NCBI RefSeq assembly: GCF_001580045.1
Contig: NZ_LSZP01000035.1
Span: 1-35,146, forward strand
Reading direction: 5' to 3'
Origin: Cephaloticoccus capnophilus
GTDB lineage: Bacteria; Verrucomicrobiota; Verrucomicrobiia; Opitutales; Opitutaceae
Length of the DNA stretch: 35,146 nucleotides
Position 1 is the first letter of the stretch, and every line of letters begins with the position of its first letter. The translations under genes and the position numbers were made by a program. Below, in pieces: positions 22,995-35,019 of this stretch. The notes below the pieces were generated by a model, which saw only the letters and a list, made by a program, of their open reading frames with translations, had not been told where the DNA came from and did no database searches.

Positions 22995-25037
22995 ATGGCC
23001 TCCTTACGTTTTCGGCAAGTTCACCTCGATTTTCATACCAGTGGCGCGATTCCCGGTATCGGTGAGAAGTTTGATAAGCGCGCGTTTCAAGAGTCCCTCA
23101 AGCTGGGGCGGGTGAACTCGATCACGCTGTTTTCCAAGTGTCACCACGGCTACAGCTATCACCCGACGAAGGTCGGGGTAGCGCATCCGCACTTAAAGGG
23201 CGACTTGTTGGCGCGGCAGATCGAGGCCTGCCGCGAGATTGATGTGCGCTGCCCGATTTACCTCAGCGCGGGGCTCGATGAGGTGGCCGCGCAGGCGCAT
23301 CCCGAGTGGGTGGTAACGCGGCGCGACGGGACGAGTGCCGTGCCGTTTAAGGCGAGCTGGCGGCTGCTGAGCTTCAACTCGCCCTATCTCGATTACCTGT
23401 GTGCGCAGATTGAGGAGGTCGTCACGCGTTGGCCGGATAACGATGGGATATTTTTGGACATCATTTCTGCGCCGCTCGACTATAGTAACACTTCGATTGC
23501 GCAGATGCTGGCCGCAGGGCTCGACCCCGAAAGCGAGGCCGATGCGCGCGACTACGCGGAGCGGGTGTTGTATCGCTACTTTGAGCGTACGACTGCCGCG
23601 GCGCAGAGTGTGCGGCCCGATACGCCTGTGGTTCACAACTCGGGCGATGTCTCGCTAGGGACAGTTCGCGCACATGGGTTTAACACTCACTTCGAGCTGG
23701 AATCACTGCCGACTGGCGGTTGGGGCTACGATCACTTCCCGCTGCTTGCGCGTTATGTGATTACGCAAGGCAAGGACTTCCTTGGGATGACGGGTAAGTT
23801 TCACACGACTTGGGGCGAGTTTGGCGGCTTTAAGCGTGCCGCCTCACTACGCTACGAGTGCGCCGCGATGCTCGCCTATGGGGCCAAGTGCTCGATCGGC
23901 GACCAAGTGCACCCGAGTGCACAGATGAATACCGACACGTATGCGCTGATTGGTGAGGCGTATGCCGAGGTCGAGGCAAAGGAGCCTTGGTGCGCTGCGG
24001 TGCGATCCGTGGCGAAAATCGCCATCGTGAGTTCGCGCCAAAACCAAGCCCGCTGGAATGCCGACCATACCCAAGGGCTCGCCGCTGATGAGGGCGCGGG
24101 CCGGATGCTTCTGGAGCTGCACCAGCCTTTCGTTGTGCTCGATGAACACGCGAGTTGGCAGCCCTATGAGGTCGTTATCTTGCCCGAGGGCTTCGTGATG
24201 ACGCCGGCCAAGGCCGAGCAAGCGCGGGCGTTTATCGCGAGTGGCGGGCGAATCGTGGCGGCGGGCTCTGCGCTGCTAAACGAAGCGGGCGATGCGTTTG
24301 CGCTGCCGCCTGCTGCGGGTGTGGGGCTGCGTGGACGCAGCGCGTATAACCCAGATTACCTCGTGGCGACCGAGCACGCGCCGCGCGTGCCGGTGCGTTC
24401 GCCGATCGTTATTCATGGAGGTGCGTACGAAGTCGATTTGGCGAAGGTCAGTGGCGATGGCGCGCGCGCCGCAGTTTCGGTTTTGGCGGAGCGGCGAGTG
24501 CCGTATTTTAACCGGACCTGGGGGCACTTTTGCTCGCACCAACACACGCCCGATGCACCGGAGCAGCCGGGCGCAGGGACTTCTCCGGCGGCGATTGCGG
24601 GCGAGGCGATCGCGTACTTCGCGCACGATTTGTTCAGTGCGTATCGCCGCCAAGGGCAGCCGCTGTATCGCGATTTTTTCGAGGCGGCGTTGCGGCATTT
24701 GTTGGGCGGCGTGCTGCCGGTCGAGACGAGCGGGCTGCCTACCAGCGGGCGCGTAAACGTGTTGGAACAGCCGGGCGAGGGCCGCTACGTCGCGCATCTG
24801 CTCTATGCGCCGACAAGTGTGCGCGGCACGTTTAACGGGAAGCCGATCGAGATAATCGAAGACCTAGTGCCGCTGCGCGCGGTGAGCGTGGCCTTGCGCT
24901 TGCCGCGTGTGCCTAGGTCGCTGCGCCTGGTGCCTGAAGGCCGCGCACTTGATTTTCAGGTGAGCGATGGCGGCGTGGTGCACTTTAGCGTCCCCGAATT
25001 TACCGCGCACCAAATGGTGGAATTGGCTTACGAATAG
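22995..25037 (+). CDS. Putative glycoside hydrolase (GHL6-like barrel with beta-galactosidase trimerisation-type domain)
   Basis: 680 residues, no signal peptide. Residues 1-330 look like an alpha-amylase-superfamily TIM barrel of the 'hypothetical glycosyl hydrolase 6' type: QVHLDFHTSGAIPGIGEKFD, YSYHPTKVGVAHPHLKGDLL, PEWVVTRRDG, NDGIFLDIISAPLDYS. About 370-560 resembles the GH42 trimerisation (glutamine-amidotransferase-like) domain (LDEHASWQPYEVVILPEG, VMTPAKAEQARAFIASGGRI), and the C-terminal part is a beta-sandwich. The substrate is unknown. ATG 22995 gives the conserved N-terminus; the upstream open frame runs into the 127-bp repeat. It stands alone, with a convergent neighbour 55 bases on. 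The catalytic residues cannot be assigned by eye. Confidence 0.75.
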   Translation: MASLRFRQVHLDFHTSGAIPGIGEKFDKRAFQESLKLGRVNSITLFSKCHHGYSYHPTKVGVAHPHLKGDLLARQIEACREIDVRCPIYLSAGLDEVAAQAHPEWVVTRRDGTSAVPFKASWRLLSFNSPYLDYLCAQIEEVVTRWPDNDGIFLDIISAPLDYSNTSIAQMLAAGLDPESEADARDYAERVLYRYFERTTAAAQSVRPDTPVVHNSGDVSLGTVRAHGFNTHFELESLPTGGWGYDHFPLLARYVITQGKDFLGMTGKFHTTWGEFGGFKRAASLRYECAAMLAYGAKCSIGDQVHPSAQMNTDTYALIGEAYAEVEAKEPWCAAVRSVAKIAIVSSRQNQARWNADHTQGLAADEGAGRMLLELHQPFVVLDEHASWQPYEVVILPEGFVMTPAKAEQARAFIASGGRIVAAGSALLNEAGDAFALPPAAGVGLRGRSAYNPDYLVATEHAPRVPVRSPIVIHGGAYEVDLAKVSGDGARAAVSVLAERRVPYFNRTWGHFCSHQHTPDAPEQPGAGTSPAAIAGEAIAYFAHDLFSAYRRQGQPLYRDFFEAALRHLLGGVLPVETSGLPTSGRVNVLEQPGEGRYVAHLLYAPTSVRGTFNGKPIEIIEDLVPLRAVSVALRLPRVPRSLRLVPEGRALDFQVSDGGVVHFSVPEFTAHQMVELAYE

Positions 25038-25054
25038 GTGAGGGCGGCGGAAGC

Positions 25055-25085
25055 GATCCGGCCCCTGCATATGATCCGGCCCTGC
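25055..25085. repeat. Short tandem motif gatccggcc(c)ctgc, two units
   Basis: gatccggcccctgc (25055-25068) and gatccggccctgc (25073-25085) lie in the 55-base gap between two convergent genes. Function unknown; possibly a residue of a slipped duplication. Confidence 0.45.
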
Positions 25086-25092
25086 GCGGTCT

Positions 25093-26256
25093 CTAGGGTG
25101 TCACTACGCCGACATAGCTGAACTTGCCGTCTTTTACGGTCATGATGGTGGCGGCTTTTAGGGCGTTTCCGTTTTCGTCGATGTCGGTGCGGCCTGTCGC
25201 GCCAAGGAGTCCGCGAGTCGAGGCGATGGCGTCGCGCAGCGCGGCGGGCTCGGTCGTTCCGGCGCGCTCTAGCGAGTCGATGAGGAGCAGCGCGGCATCG
25301 TAGCCGAGTGCGGCAAAGGCATCGGGCGTCTCGCCGTCCCAGCGCTCACGATACTTGGCGATGAACGCTAAGGCCTGCGCGGCCGTGCTTTCAGAAGAGT
25401 AGGGCGCAGAGTAGTAGATGCCTTCTACGGCTTCGCCACCGATTTCGAGGAGTTTAGGCGAAGCCCAGCCGTCGCCCCCGAGGAGCGGCAGCGTCAGCCC
25501 GAGTTCGCGCGCCTGCTTACAGATGAGGGCGGTTTCGGTGTAGTAGGCGGGGATGTAAATGGCATCGGCCTGGCTGGCGCGAATCGCGGTGAGCTGTGCC
25601 CTGAAGTCCTTATCGCCTTCGGCAAATTTTTGTTCGGCGGCGATGCTGGCACCGCCTGCGACGAAGGTTTCTTTAAAGTGGTTCGCGAGTCCGACGCTGT
25701 AGGCAGAGGAGACTGAGGAGAGGGTGGCGATGCGGTTTAGGGCGAGCGATTCGCGCGCGAACTTGGCCATGACCTTTCCCTGAAACGCGTCGAGGAAGCA
25801 GACTCGAAAGATGTAGTCCCCGGCCTCGGTGACGCTTTCAGCGGTCGAGCCCGGGGAGATCATCGGCGTCTGGCTGCGTTGCGCGATTGAGGCGATTTCG
25901 AGTGATCGGTTGGAGGCGACTTCTCCCAGGATGGCGATGACTTCGTCGCGCGAGATGAGCTTGCGGGCGGCGGTGCCGGAGTCGCCGGCTTTGGACTGGT
26001 TGTCTTCGGTGATGAGGCGCAGGGGGCGCCCGCCGAGCAGGCCGCCGCGTGCGTTGGCCTCTTCGATGGCGAGAACGATGCCGCGATGCGTGGATTGTCC
26101 ACAGGCGGCTTCCTTACCCGTGATTGAGGAGATTTCGCCAACGCGGATTTCGCCGCTGGCAGCATCCGAAGATCGCGAGGGCGCACAGCCGGTGAGGGAG
26201 AGGAGTGCTGCGGTGGCCAGTGCGGCAAGAGAGGAGGAGAGCGGTAGTGGATTCAT
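25093..26256 (-). CDS. LivJ-type ABC substrate-binding lipoprotein, copy 2
   Basis: 387 residues from ATG 26256; a 21-codon upstream extension of the frame is rejected because it displaces the signal peptide. Lipobox LTGC (21-24) predicts lipidation at Cys24. The mature protein matches the 15103-16287 copy over its whole length at most positions (for example GEISSITGKE, HRGIVLAIEEANARGG, SSVSSAYSVGLA, PDAFAALGYDAALLLIDSLE), differing mainly in the signal peptide, surface positions and the last few residues. Ligand-contacting changes could give a different specificity. No transporter genes adjoin it. It is divergent from the LptF/LptG gene, sharing a 100-bp intergenic region. Confidence 0.9.
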   Translation of the reverse strand: MNPLPLSSSLAALATAALLSLTGCAPSRSSDAASGEIRVGEISSITGKEAACGQSTHRGIVLAIEEANARGGLLGGRPLRLITEDNQSKAGDSGTAARKLISRDEVIAILGEVASNRSLEIASIAQRSQTPMISPGSTAESVTEAGDYIFRVCFLDAFQGKVMAKFARESLALNRIATLSSVSSAYSVGLANHFKETFVAGGASIAAEQKFAEGDKDFRAQLTAIRASQADAIYIPAYYTETALICKQARELGLTLPLLGGDGWASPKLLEIGGEAVEGIYYSAPYSSESTAAQALAFIAKYRERWDGETPDAFAALGYDAALLLIDSLERAGTTEPAALRDAIASTRGLLGATGRTDIDENGNALKAATIMTVKDGKFSYVGVVTP

Positions 26257-26356
26257 GGCGCGCGGCGAATCTGCCGAGACGAGAGGGTGGGAATGGGCGC
26301 GGAGTGAATAGCTTTGCATCGGTGGGCGCGAAAGTTTTCGGTGTGCGGCTTTTTCT

Positions 26357-27535
26357 GTGAGGATTTACGACCGTCATCTTTTGCGCGAATGGCTACAGGT
26401 CTTGGGCCTGGTGCTGGCGGCCATGATTGGGTTGCTGCTTGTGCAGGTGCTCTACGACGACTTTCGGATGCTGAGCGATCAGGGGGCGGTGGCGCGGGAT
26501 TTTTCGCTTTATGTGCTGGTGACCTTGCCGGGGTTTTTGGCGATTGTGCTGCCGGTTGCGCTCCTGCTTTCGCTGCTCTATACGCTCGGGCGGCTGCATC
26601 GGGCGGGGGAGCTTGTGGCGTTGCGAGCAGCGGGCGTGGGGCTATTGCGCATCACTGCGCCGGTGTGGGTGGTGGGCTTGGGGATGTGTGCGGTGACTTG
26701 GGGGCTAAATGCGAGCGTCGTCCCGTGGTCGGTCGAAACCTCGCGCGCGCTGCGCGACTCGTTAGAATTTCGCCGCCAAGCCGAGTCGGCATTTCAAGAG
26801 GATACGATCGGCGCGGTGCGGCGCGTGGCCTTTGACAATCGTGCCGCGGCGAGTGCAGGGCACGGCGGGCGGCTGTGGTTTATCAATAGGTACAGCCAGT
26901 TCACTCAGCGAGGCTATGGGGTGACGGTTTCGGTCTTTGAAGAGCTGGGGGAGCCGATGGATGGCGCTGCTGCTGTCGAGGGGCTGAGTGAGCGTCTGGA
27001 GTCGCGGCGGATCGTGGCGGCTGCGGCGTGGCGCGACGAGGCGGCCGGTGGCTGGGTTTTTGCCGATGGGCAGGAGCTGTTTTTCGATACGAAGAGCGGC
27101 GAGATTCGGGGGCTAAGTCCATTTGCCCAACTCATCGAGCGCAGTTTCGACGAAGAGCCTGACTTGATGCTCATGGTCGATAGGCGGCCTGCAGATTTGT
27201 CGTTTTTGGAACTGCGGCGGCTGATCGATTACTACTCGGCAGAGGGAAATCCGAAGGGCGTGGCGTATGCCGTGCGCTACTTCGGGTTGGTGGCCGATAC
27301 GTTCGCGCCCTTGGTGGTGATCGCGCTGGCGATTCCGTTTGCCGTGAGCGGGGTGCGCATGAATCCGGCGGTGGGGGTATCGAAGTCTATCGGGCTTTTC
27401 TTTCTGTATTACGTGCTGATGAACGTGGGGACTTCGCTCGCGGTGAAGCAGGTACTCGAACCGGCTCTGGCGGCGTGGCTGCCCAACGCGGGCATGGCTG
27501 CGATCGCTGCGTGGCTTTTTGCGCGGCTGCGCTAG
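26357..27535 (+). CDS. LptF/LptG (YjgP/YjgQ) family LPS export permease
   Basis: 392 residues from GTG 26357. The N-terminus RIYDRHLLREWLQVLGLVLA and the three following membrane helices (FSLYVLVTLPGFLAIVLPVA, LLSLLYTLGRLHRAGELVALRAAGVG) are typical of the family, followed by a periplasmic beta-jellyroll region (about 120-285) and three C-terminal helices (FAPLVVIALAIPFAVSGVRM, GLFFLYYVLMNVGTSLAVKQ). In the Lpt system one LptF and one LptG form the permease that, with the LptB ATPase, extracts LPS from the inner membrane. Which of the two this is cannot be decided here; the partner is not in the window. It agrees with lpxA in showing an LPS-producing cell. Confidence 0.88.
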   Translation: MRIYDRHLLREWLQVLGLVLAAMIGLLLVQVLYDDFRMLSDQGAVARDFSLYVLVTLPGFLAIVLPVALLLSLLYTLGRLHRAGELVALRAAGVGLLRITAPVWVVGLGMCAVTWGLNASVVPWSVETSRALRDSLEFRRQAESAFQEDTIGAVRRVAFDNRAAASAGHGGRLWFINRYSQFTQRGYGVTVSVFEELGEPMDGAAAVEGLSERLESRRIVAAAAWRDEAAGGWVFADGQELFFDTKSGEIRGLSPFAQLIERSFDEEPDLMLMVDRRPADLSFLELRRLIDYYSAEGNPKGVAYAVRYFGLVADTFAPLVVIALAIPFAVSGVRMNPAVGVSKSIGLFFLYYVLMNVGTSLAVKQVLEPALAAWLPNAGMAAIAAWLFARLR

Positions 27536-27616
27536 GGGCTGTTCCCGTTTGAAACGCGAGCCGTGCTGCGCGAAAATCTACCTCCGTCGCGGGCGCGGTG
27601 CCGTAGCCGGCGGCTA

Positions 27617-28510
27617 TTACTCGGCGCTGCGGGTGTCGGTCTCGTTGCGGCTACTGGCGTTGGCTTTGCGTTGACTCGCTTGCTCTTCGAGTTCGCTGGC
27701 GAGTCGCAGGGCGGTGTACGCACGCGTGTCGCGAGGGACGGCCGCGGCGAAGCGGCGATAGTGTTTGGCCGCGAGTTCGCTTAGGCCGATTTCGCGGGCG
27801 AGCCCGGCGATCATGATATCGACGTCGCTGTTGCGATAAAAGGCTTCGTAGCCCAGTTCGCGGCCTGCGATGAGGTGCGGCAGGGCGGTTTGCGCATCTT
27901 GGTGCACGTACCAATGCAGGTTTCCCGCGATAGAGTGCAGCTCTCGCTTGGCGTGGTCGGCGGTGACGCTGGGCAGGAAGGTTTCGACCTTTGCGGCGGC
28001 GTCTTCGAGTGGCGTGTCGGGGGCTTGCATCGCAAGCAGGAGCGCGAGTTGCACGGTGCCTTGGTCAGCGAGTTCGTGGCCGGGATATTCGCGCCGGAGC
28101 TGTTCGTAAAACTCGCGTGCCGAGTCGAGCCGCTCGGGGGCTATGTGGTCTTGGTCGATACGCCCGAGCAGGTAGAGGGCAAGAGGGCGGTAGCGAGTCT
28201 CGCTCGTGGGCAGATCGGCGACTAGGCTTAGGAGAAGGTCGCGTGCTTTGAGGATATTTTTTTGTGTGACGGGGTCGCGGGCGAGGAGGGCTGCGGCGTG
28301 CGCTATGGCGACTCGCGTATCGCTGGGGTCTTCCTTGTGGAGTTTTTCCAACTTCCGCGAGGCAGTGGTGTAGTCGACGTTAAGTGCGTCTTGCCAAGGG
28401 TCGGTCTCGAGCTCGTTAGCCGCGCGGAGAGGCAGAGTGGCACTGAGCGAAAAACCGAAAACACAGAGCAGCAGGAGAGCGGGGGTAGGGGCGTAGCGGC
28501 GGGTTAACAT
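27617..28510 (-). CDS. Exported tetratricopeptide-repeat protein
   Basis: 297 residues: signal peptide MLTRRYAPTPALLLLCVFGF, then SLSATLPLRAA, then helical repeats throughout (YTTASRKLEKLHKEDPSDTR, ILKARDLLLSLV, DSAREFYEQLRREYPGHELA, ELAAKHYRRFAAAVPRDTRA). The last 25 residues are charged and low in complexity. The pattern is that of periplasmic TPR scaffold proteins, and no specific function can be read. It is 42 bases downstream of the solute-binding protein gene on the same strand, so the two are probably co-transcribed. The lptF/lptG-type gene converges on it. Confidence 0.8.
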   Translation of the reverse strand: MLTRRYAPTPALLLLCVFGFSLSATLPLRAANELETDPWQDALNVDYTTASRKLEKLHKEDPSDTRVAIAHAAALLARDPVTQKNILKARDLLLSLVADLPTSETRYRPLALYLLGRIDQDHIAPERLDSAREFYEQLRREYPGHELADQGTVQLALLLAMQAPDTPLEDAAAKVETFLPSVTADHAKRELHSIAGNLHWYVHQDAQTALPHLIAGRELGYEAFYRNSDVDIMIAGLAREIGLSELAAKHYRRFAAAVPRDTRAYTALRLASELEEQASQRKANASSRNETDTRSAE

Positions 28511-28552
28511 GGGGGAAGCCTTCTTTTTAGTCGGAGAAGAGAGGGGCAGCGC

Positions 28553-30274
28553 CTACTCGGCATAGGGACGGTAACGCAGTGCGTCGAATTTGCGTAGGTG
28601 CTGGACTTCGCTGTGCCGCCGCCAGTTGGCGCGAGCGCGATGTTCGGGCGGGAGTGTGTAGTGCAGCGCGATCGTCGCATCGAGCCGCTGTATGTCGCGC
28701 TGGAGGTGCCGCAGGTGTGCAGCGATGTCGTCGCGCAGGTAGCGGGGGAGCTCGCGGTCTAGGTGTTCGGCAACCCCCGAGACATCGGCTTTGGGGCCGA
28801 CGATTTTGTGAATGTAGCGTTGGAAGTGGTTGCCGCTGTGGCCGGTGCTAAACGAGCGGAAGTCGACTGTGAAGCCGGGCATCTCACCGTCGAGCCGTGA
28901 CTTAATTTGCGCCAAGTTTGGCGGCACCGGGGTATCGATTATGGCAGAGAGCCGCTGGCTGATTTGGGAGAATTTTTCGGCCGCGCGCTGGCTGGTCAGG
29001 TAGTGCAAAAAATCGAGCACAGCCTCGGGGTGTGGGCTGCTGCGGATGATGCCCATGGAGCCCTCGATGTCCATCGGCTCGGCGACTTGGCCCAGCGTGA
29101 ATTGTCCAAACTGCGGATCGGCAGTGCTCGGGCCGAGGACGGGCAGCGCGCGCGTCTCAAAGGGCACGCCGTCGATCAGCGCCGCATAGTCCCAACTGCC
29201 CGCGATGAGCATCAGGCTGCGTTGTTGTACATAGGTGGCGATTGCCTCGTCTCGCTGGAGCTGCATGAAGCCCGGGGTGAGCAACTGTGAGACTTCGCGC
29301 ATCAGCTCTAGGCTGCTGCGCAGTTCTGGCGTTTTCGTGTAACTGAAGACGCTGTCGATTATGAGTGTGGCGAGTTCTAAGGGGCTTACTCGCAGGTTGC
29401 GCGCCGGGCTGTGGTCGAGCGTGAGGCGTTGGGTTTGTGACGGCACGATGCGGTCGAAGGCGTAGCCCGCATAGGGGCCGCAACCTGCGATCGGGATGAT
29501 GCTTTTGCCGCTGTGTTGGTTGTAGGCATCCACTTTGGCGGCGAGGGCTTGCAAGTCTGCCAAGTCGCGCGGCGGCGTATCGCTGCCCGTGATTTCGATG
29601 AGCATCTCGCGGTTGTAGTAAAGCCGCAGTGAGTTGATTTGGAGGATGACGCCGCTGATTTCGCCCGAGGTCGCGGTGAGTGCGCGCATGCCGTTAAGCC
29701 CGTCGAAAAAAGTATCGCGCCAAGCGACGCCTTCGAGGCTCGTCCCTGCGTTGTACGGGTTGGGTGTATCGAGCCACTCGGTGAGCGGTAGGTAGTAGTG
29801 GCTAATCAACTCCTCGTTAAGTGCGAGCATGCCTGTGATGTCGGCGGCAGTGCCGCCAACAAGCTGGGTGCGCGCCCAGGCCGGATAAAACCGTATCGGA
29901 ACGGGGAGCTGGGTGATGCGCACTTCGGGGTGCAGCCGCTGGTAGTCCTCAATCGTCGCATCGAAGGCCTCGCGCATCCCTGTGTGCAAAAGCCAGTGCC
30001 CGATGTGTAGCTCGATTTTGGCAGGGGCTGTTTCGGTGGCGGCGGCTTCTGTGACAGTTGCGGCTGCCGTTTCCGGTGCTGACTCGGAGAACGGCCCTCG
30101 CGGCTGAGGCTGGGCGGAGACGCTGGGCTTGTAAGGCGTGGCTTCCGCAGCGACCGCCTTTCCAGACCAGCCCATGCGCCGTATCGTACGTGCGCTGACA
30201 TGCCACAGAGAGGCGCAGAAACTTAAAACGCAGATGCCGATAGCGATGCGCGTAGAGATACTGGGCGAATCCAT
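28553..30274 (-). CDS. Extracellular solute-binding protein, family 1-like
   Basis: 573 residues. An N-terminal hydrophobic segment (IAIGICVLSFCASLWHV) without a clear cleavage site or lipobox suggests a membrane-anchored protein, followed by a Pro/Ala/Glu/Thr linker to about residue 85. The domain at 88-480 has the family-1 pattern: IEDYQRLHPEVRITQLPVPI, TQLVGGTAADI, LRLYYNREML, AYVQQ-type core and MDIEGSMGIIRSSPHPEAVL. About 90 further residues are an extra helical tail ending RKFDALRYRPYAE. Family members bind sugars for ABC import, but no transporter subunits are adjacent; the TPR gene follows. The anchored form and the tail suggest a sensing or scaffolding role, which is inference. Confidence 0.78.
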   Translation of the reverse strand: MDSPSISTRIAIGICVLSFCASLWHVSARTIRRMGWSGKAVAAEATPYKPSVSAQPQPRGPFSESAPETAAATVTEAAATETAPAKIELHIGHWLLHTGMREAFDATIEDYQRLHPEVRITQLPVPIRFYPAWARTQLVGGTAADITGMLALNEELISHYYLPLTEWLDTPNPYNAGTSLEGVAWRDTFFDGLNGMRALTATSGEISGVILQINSLRLYYNREMLIEITGSDTPPRDLADLQALAAKVDAYNQHSGKSIIPIAGCGPYAGYAFDRIVPSQTQRLTLDHSPARNLRVSPLELATLIIDSVFSYTKTPELRSSLELMREVSQLLTPGFMQLQRDEAIATYVQQRSLMLIAGSWDYAALIDGVPFETRALPVLGPSTADPQFGQFTLGQVAEPMDIEGSMGIIRSSPHPEAVLDFLHYLTSQRAAEKFSQISQRLSAIIDTPVPPNLAQIKSRLDGEMPGFTVDFRSFSTGHSGNHFQRYIHKIVGPKADVSGVAEHLDRELPRYLRDDIAAHLRHLQRDIQRLDATIALHYTLPPEHRARANWRRHSEVQHLRKFDALRYRPYAE

Positions 30275-30449
30275 TGCGGGGAGGCCTGCTTAAACTGCGG
30301 GCGGGTTGGGGTAGGGGGAAAGCGATTTTCTCGGGAAAACTCAGCAGTGAGCTCGCGCGAGAACTGAGGCAGTGCCAACGAAAGGAGCGGCGCCCCGGCT
30401 TCGCAAGCTGAGATAGCTGCGGAGTATACCCAGCAGGTCGCGGCGGCGC

Positions 30450-31235
30450 TCACATAGTGCCACGTGCGGCGGCGGTGATGGCGATGCTGGCGGTCACGGC
30501 GGTTTCGAGCCGGAGGACGCGCGGGCCTAGGTGCGCGAGGGTGAAGCCAGCGTCGCGGAGCGTGTCGCGTTCACTGCCTGACCAGCCGCGCTCGGGCCCG
30601 AGTGCGACGATGAGCGGGGTGTCGGCTTCGAGAGCGATACTGCTAAGTGCCGCACTCGCTTCGTAGTTATCTAAAGCGACGCGCACAGAGCGTTTTACCC
30701 CGTGAGGCCGGGGCGCAGATCCTGTTTTCGGGGGCGTCGTCGCTGTTTCCGTGGGAAGGGTAAATTCGCGGATAACTTCTGCGAGCGTGTGGCCGTGGCT
30801 GACTTGAGGGATGTGCGTGCAGAAGGCTTGGGCGGCGCCGGCTTCGAGGTGGCGTTGCCACTCGCCAGAGCTCCAGAGCCGACTATCGGCGTAGCTGGCT
30901 TCGCTGCGCTCGCAGCGGACAAAGTGGAGGGCGCGCGTGCCGAGTGCGGCGCTGTCTTGTAAGATCTTGCGCGCGGTTTGCGGGCGCGGGAGGCCGATGA
31001 TGAGCGTTGTGGGCGGCGGCTGCGGTGGCGGGGCCGGCTCCCACGAAAACGCGAAGTCGAGTGCGCTCGCTGTGATGCTGAGGAGCGTGGCCTTGCCGCG
31101 CGGGCCGTTGGCGAGGCCGACGTCGAGCGAGTCGCCGACCCTTCGCCGCAGCACGCCCAAGATGTGCTCGGCGCGCGCGTCGCCTCGCGGCAGCGCTCGG
31201 GCGATTTCTTCGGGCTGGAATAAAACGAGGTTCAC
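30450..31235 (-). CDS. rsmE: 16S rRNA m3U1498 methyltransferase RsmE
   Basis: SPOUT-fold enzyme that methylates U1498 of 16S rRNA using SAM. N-terminal PUA-like part: AEHILGVLRRRVGDSLDVGL. The C-terminal knotted domain has LIVALGPERGWSGSERDTL and GPRVLRLETAVTASIAI, the RsmE signature. GTG 31235 gives MNLVLFQPEEIARALPRGDA, matching the usual N-terminus, and 261 residues; the frame stays open to TTG 31337 but that extension is Arg/Cys-rich and not family-like. A Pro/Thr-rich insertion lies near residues 160-180. tRNA-Gly is upstream on the same strand. Confidence 0.9.
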   Translation of the reverse strand: MNLVLFQPEEIARALPRGDARAEHILGVLRRRVGDSLDVGLANGPRGKATLLSITASALDFAFSWEPAPPPQPPPTTLIIGLPRPQTARKILQDSAALGTRALHFVRCERSEASYADSRLWSSGEWQRHLEAGAAQAFCTHIPQVSHGHTLAEVIREFTLPTETATTPPKTGSAPRPHGVKRSVRVALDNYEASAALSSIALEADTPLIVALGPERGWSGSERDTLRDAGFTLAHLGPRVLRLETAVTASIAITAAARGTM

Positions 31236-31359
31236 GGTCGCGGGCTGATTTTGTCGGCAGACTGTGACGCAGCCGCATCGCCGCTGCGCAAACAAAACCG
31301 GTCGAGCGACCGCGCGCCGCCAACATCTGAATCGCAAACTATGAGACAGCCCTCGGCTG

Positions 31360-31433
31360 TGGTGCGGGTGGACGGAATCGAACCGACGAGGCCACTTTGG
31401 AAGAGTGGAGTTTTACCACTAAACTACACCCGC
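31360..31433 (-). tRNA. tRNA-Gly(UCC)
   Basis: Acceptor gcgggtg/cacccgc, D-arm agtttagtggtaaaact, a perfect anticodon stem ccact/agtgg around loop cttccaa (anticodon TCC, plus-strand 31399-31401), T-loop ttcgatt, and an encoded CCA end. The discriminator base is A. The T-stem gtcgg/ccgtc has one T-T mismatch. Confidence 0.92.
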
Positions 31434-31567
31434 GTGTTGGTGCTTGAGTGGGAAAAGCAGGGCGGCTGTGCCGCGCGGGTCAATCCTCAAGTCGCGCGCG
31501 CCGCGGCGATTTTTGCGAGCGGCGCCGGGCGGCGTGTGCAGGGTGGGTGGTGGCGGCTCAGCGTGGC

Positions 31568-31579
31568 TTGTGTACACAA
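31568..31579. promoter_or_regulatory. 12-bp palindrome upstream of carB
   Basis: ttgtgtacacaa is a perfect palindrome 69 bases before the carB ATG, in a 215-base gap that must also contain the tRNA-Gly promoter. Its placement suits an operator; no regulator is assigned. Confidence 0.35.
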
Positions 31580-31648
31580 ACACTCAAAGATGCCTTGCGG
31601 GCGGCGTGCGTGCTCGGTTGCCTCGCGGGCCTCTACGCCCTTACCCAT

Positions 31649-34922
<3,274 letters not shown>

Positions 34923-34927
<5 letters not shown>

Positions 34928-35019
34928 CGGAGTGCTTCTCCGCTAAAGATACGCTGCCCTGCCAGCTTTCCCCAATTGTATACTTGCGTAGCGCTTGGGG
35001 AAGAGATGGCAGAGTATCT
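34923..35019. repeat. Two hairpins after carB
   Basis: tttagcggag (34923-34932) pairs perfectly with ctccgctaaa (34938-34947) and includes the carB stop codon. Next to it, 34947-34974 and 34996-35019 form an imperfect long inverted repeat (gatac..ctgcc..ttcccca against tggggaagagatggcagagtatc). Neither has a T-run, so factor-independent termination is uncertain. Confidence 0.55.
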
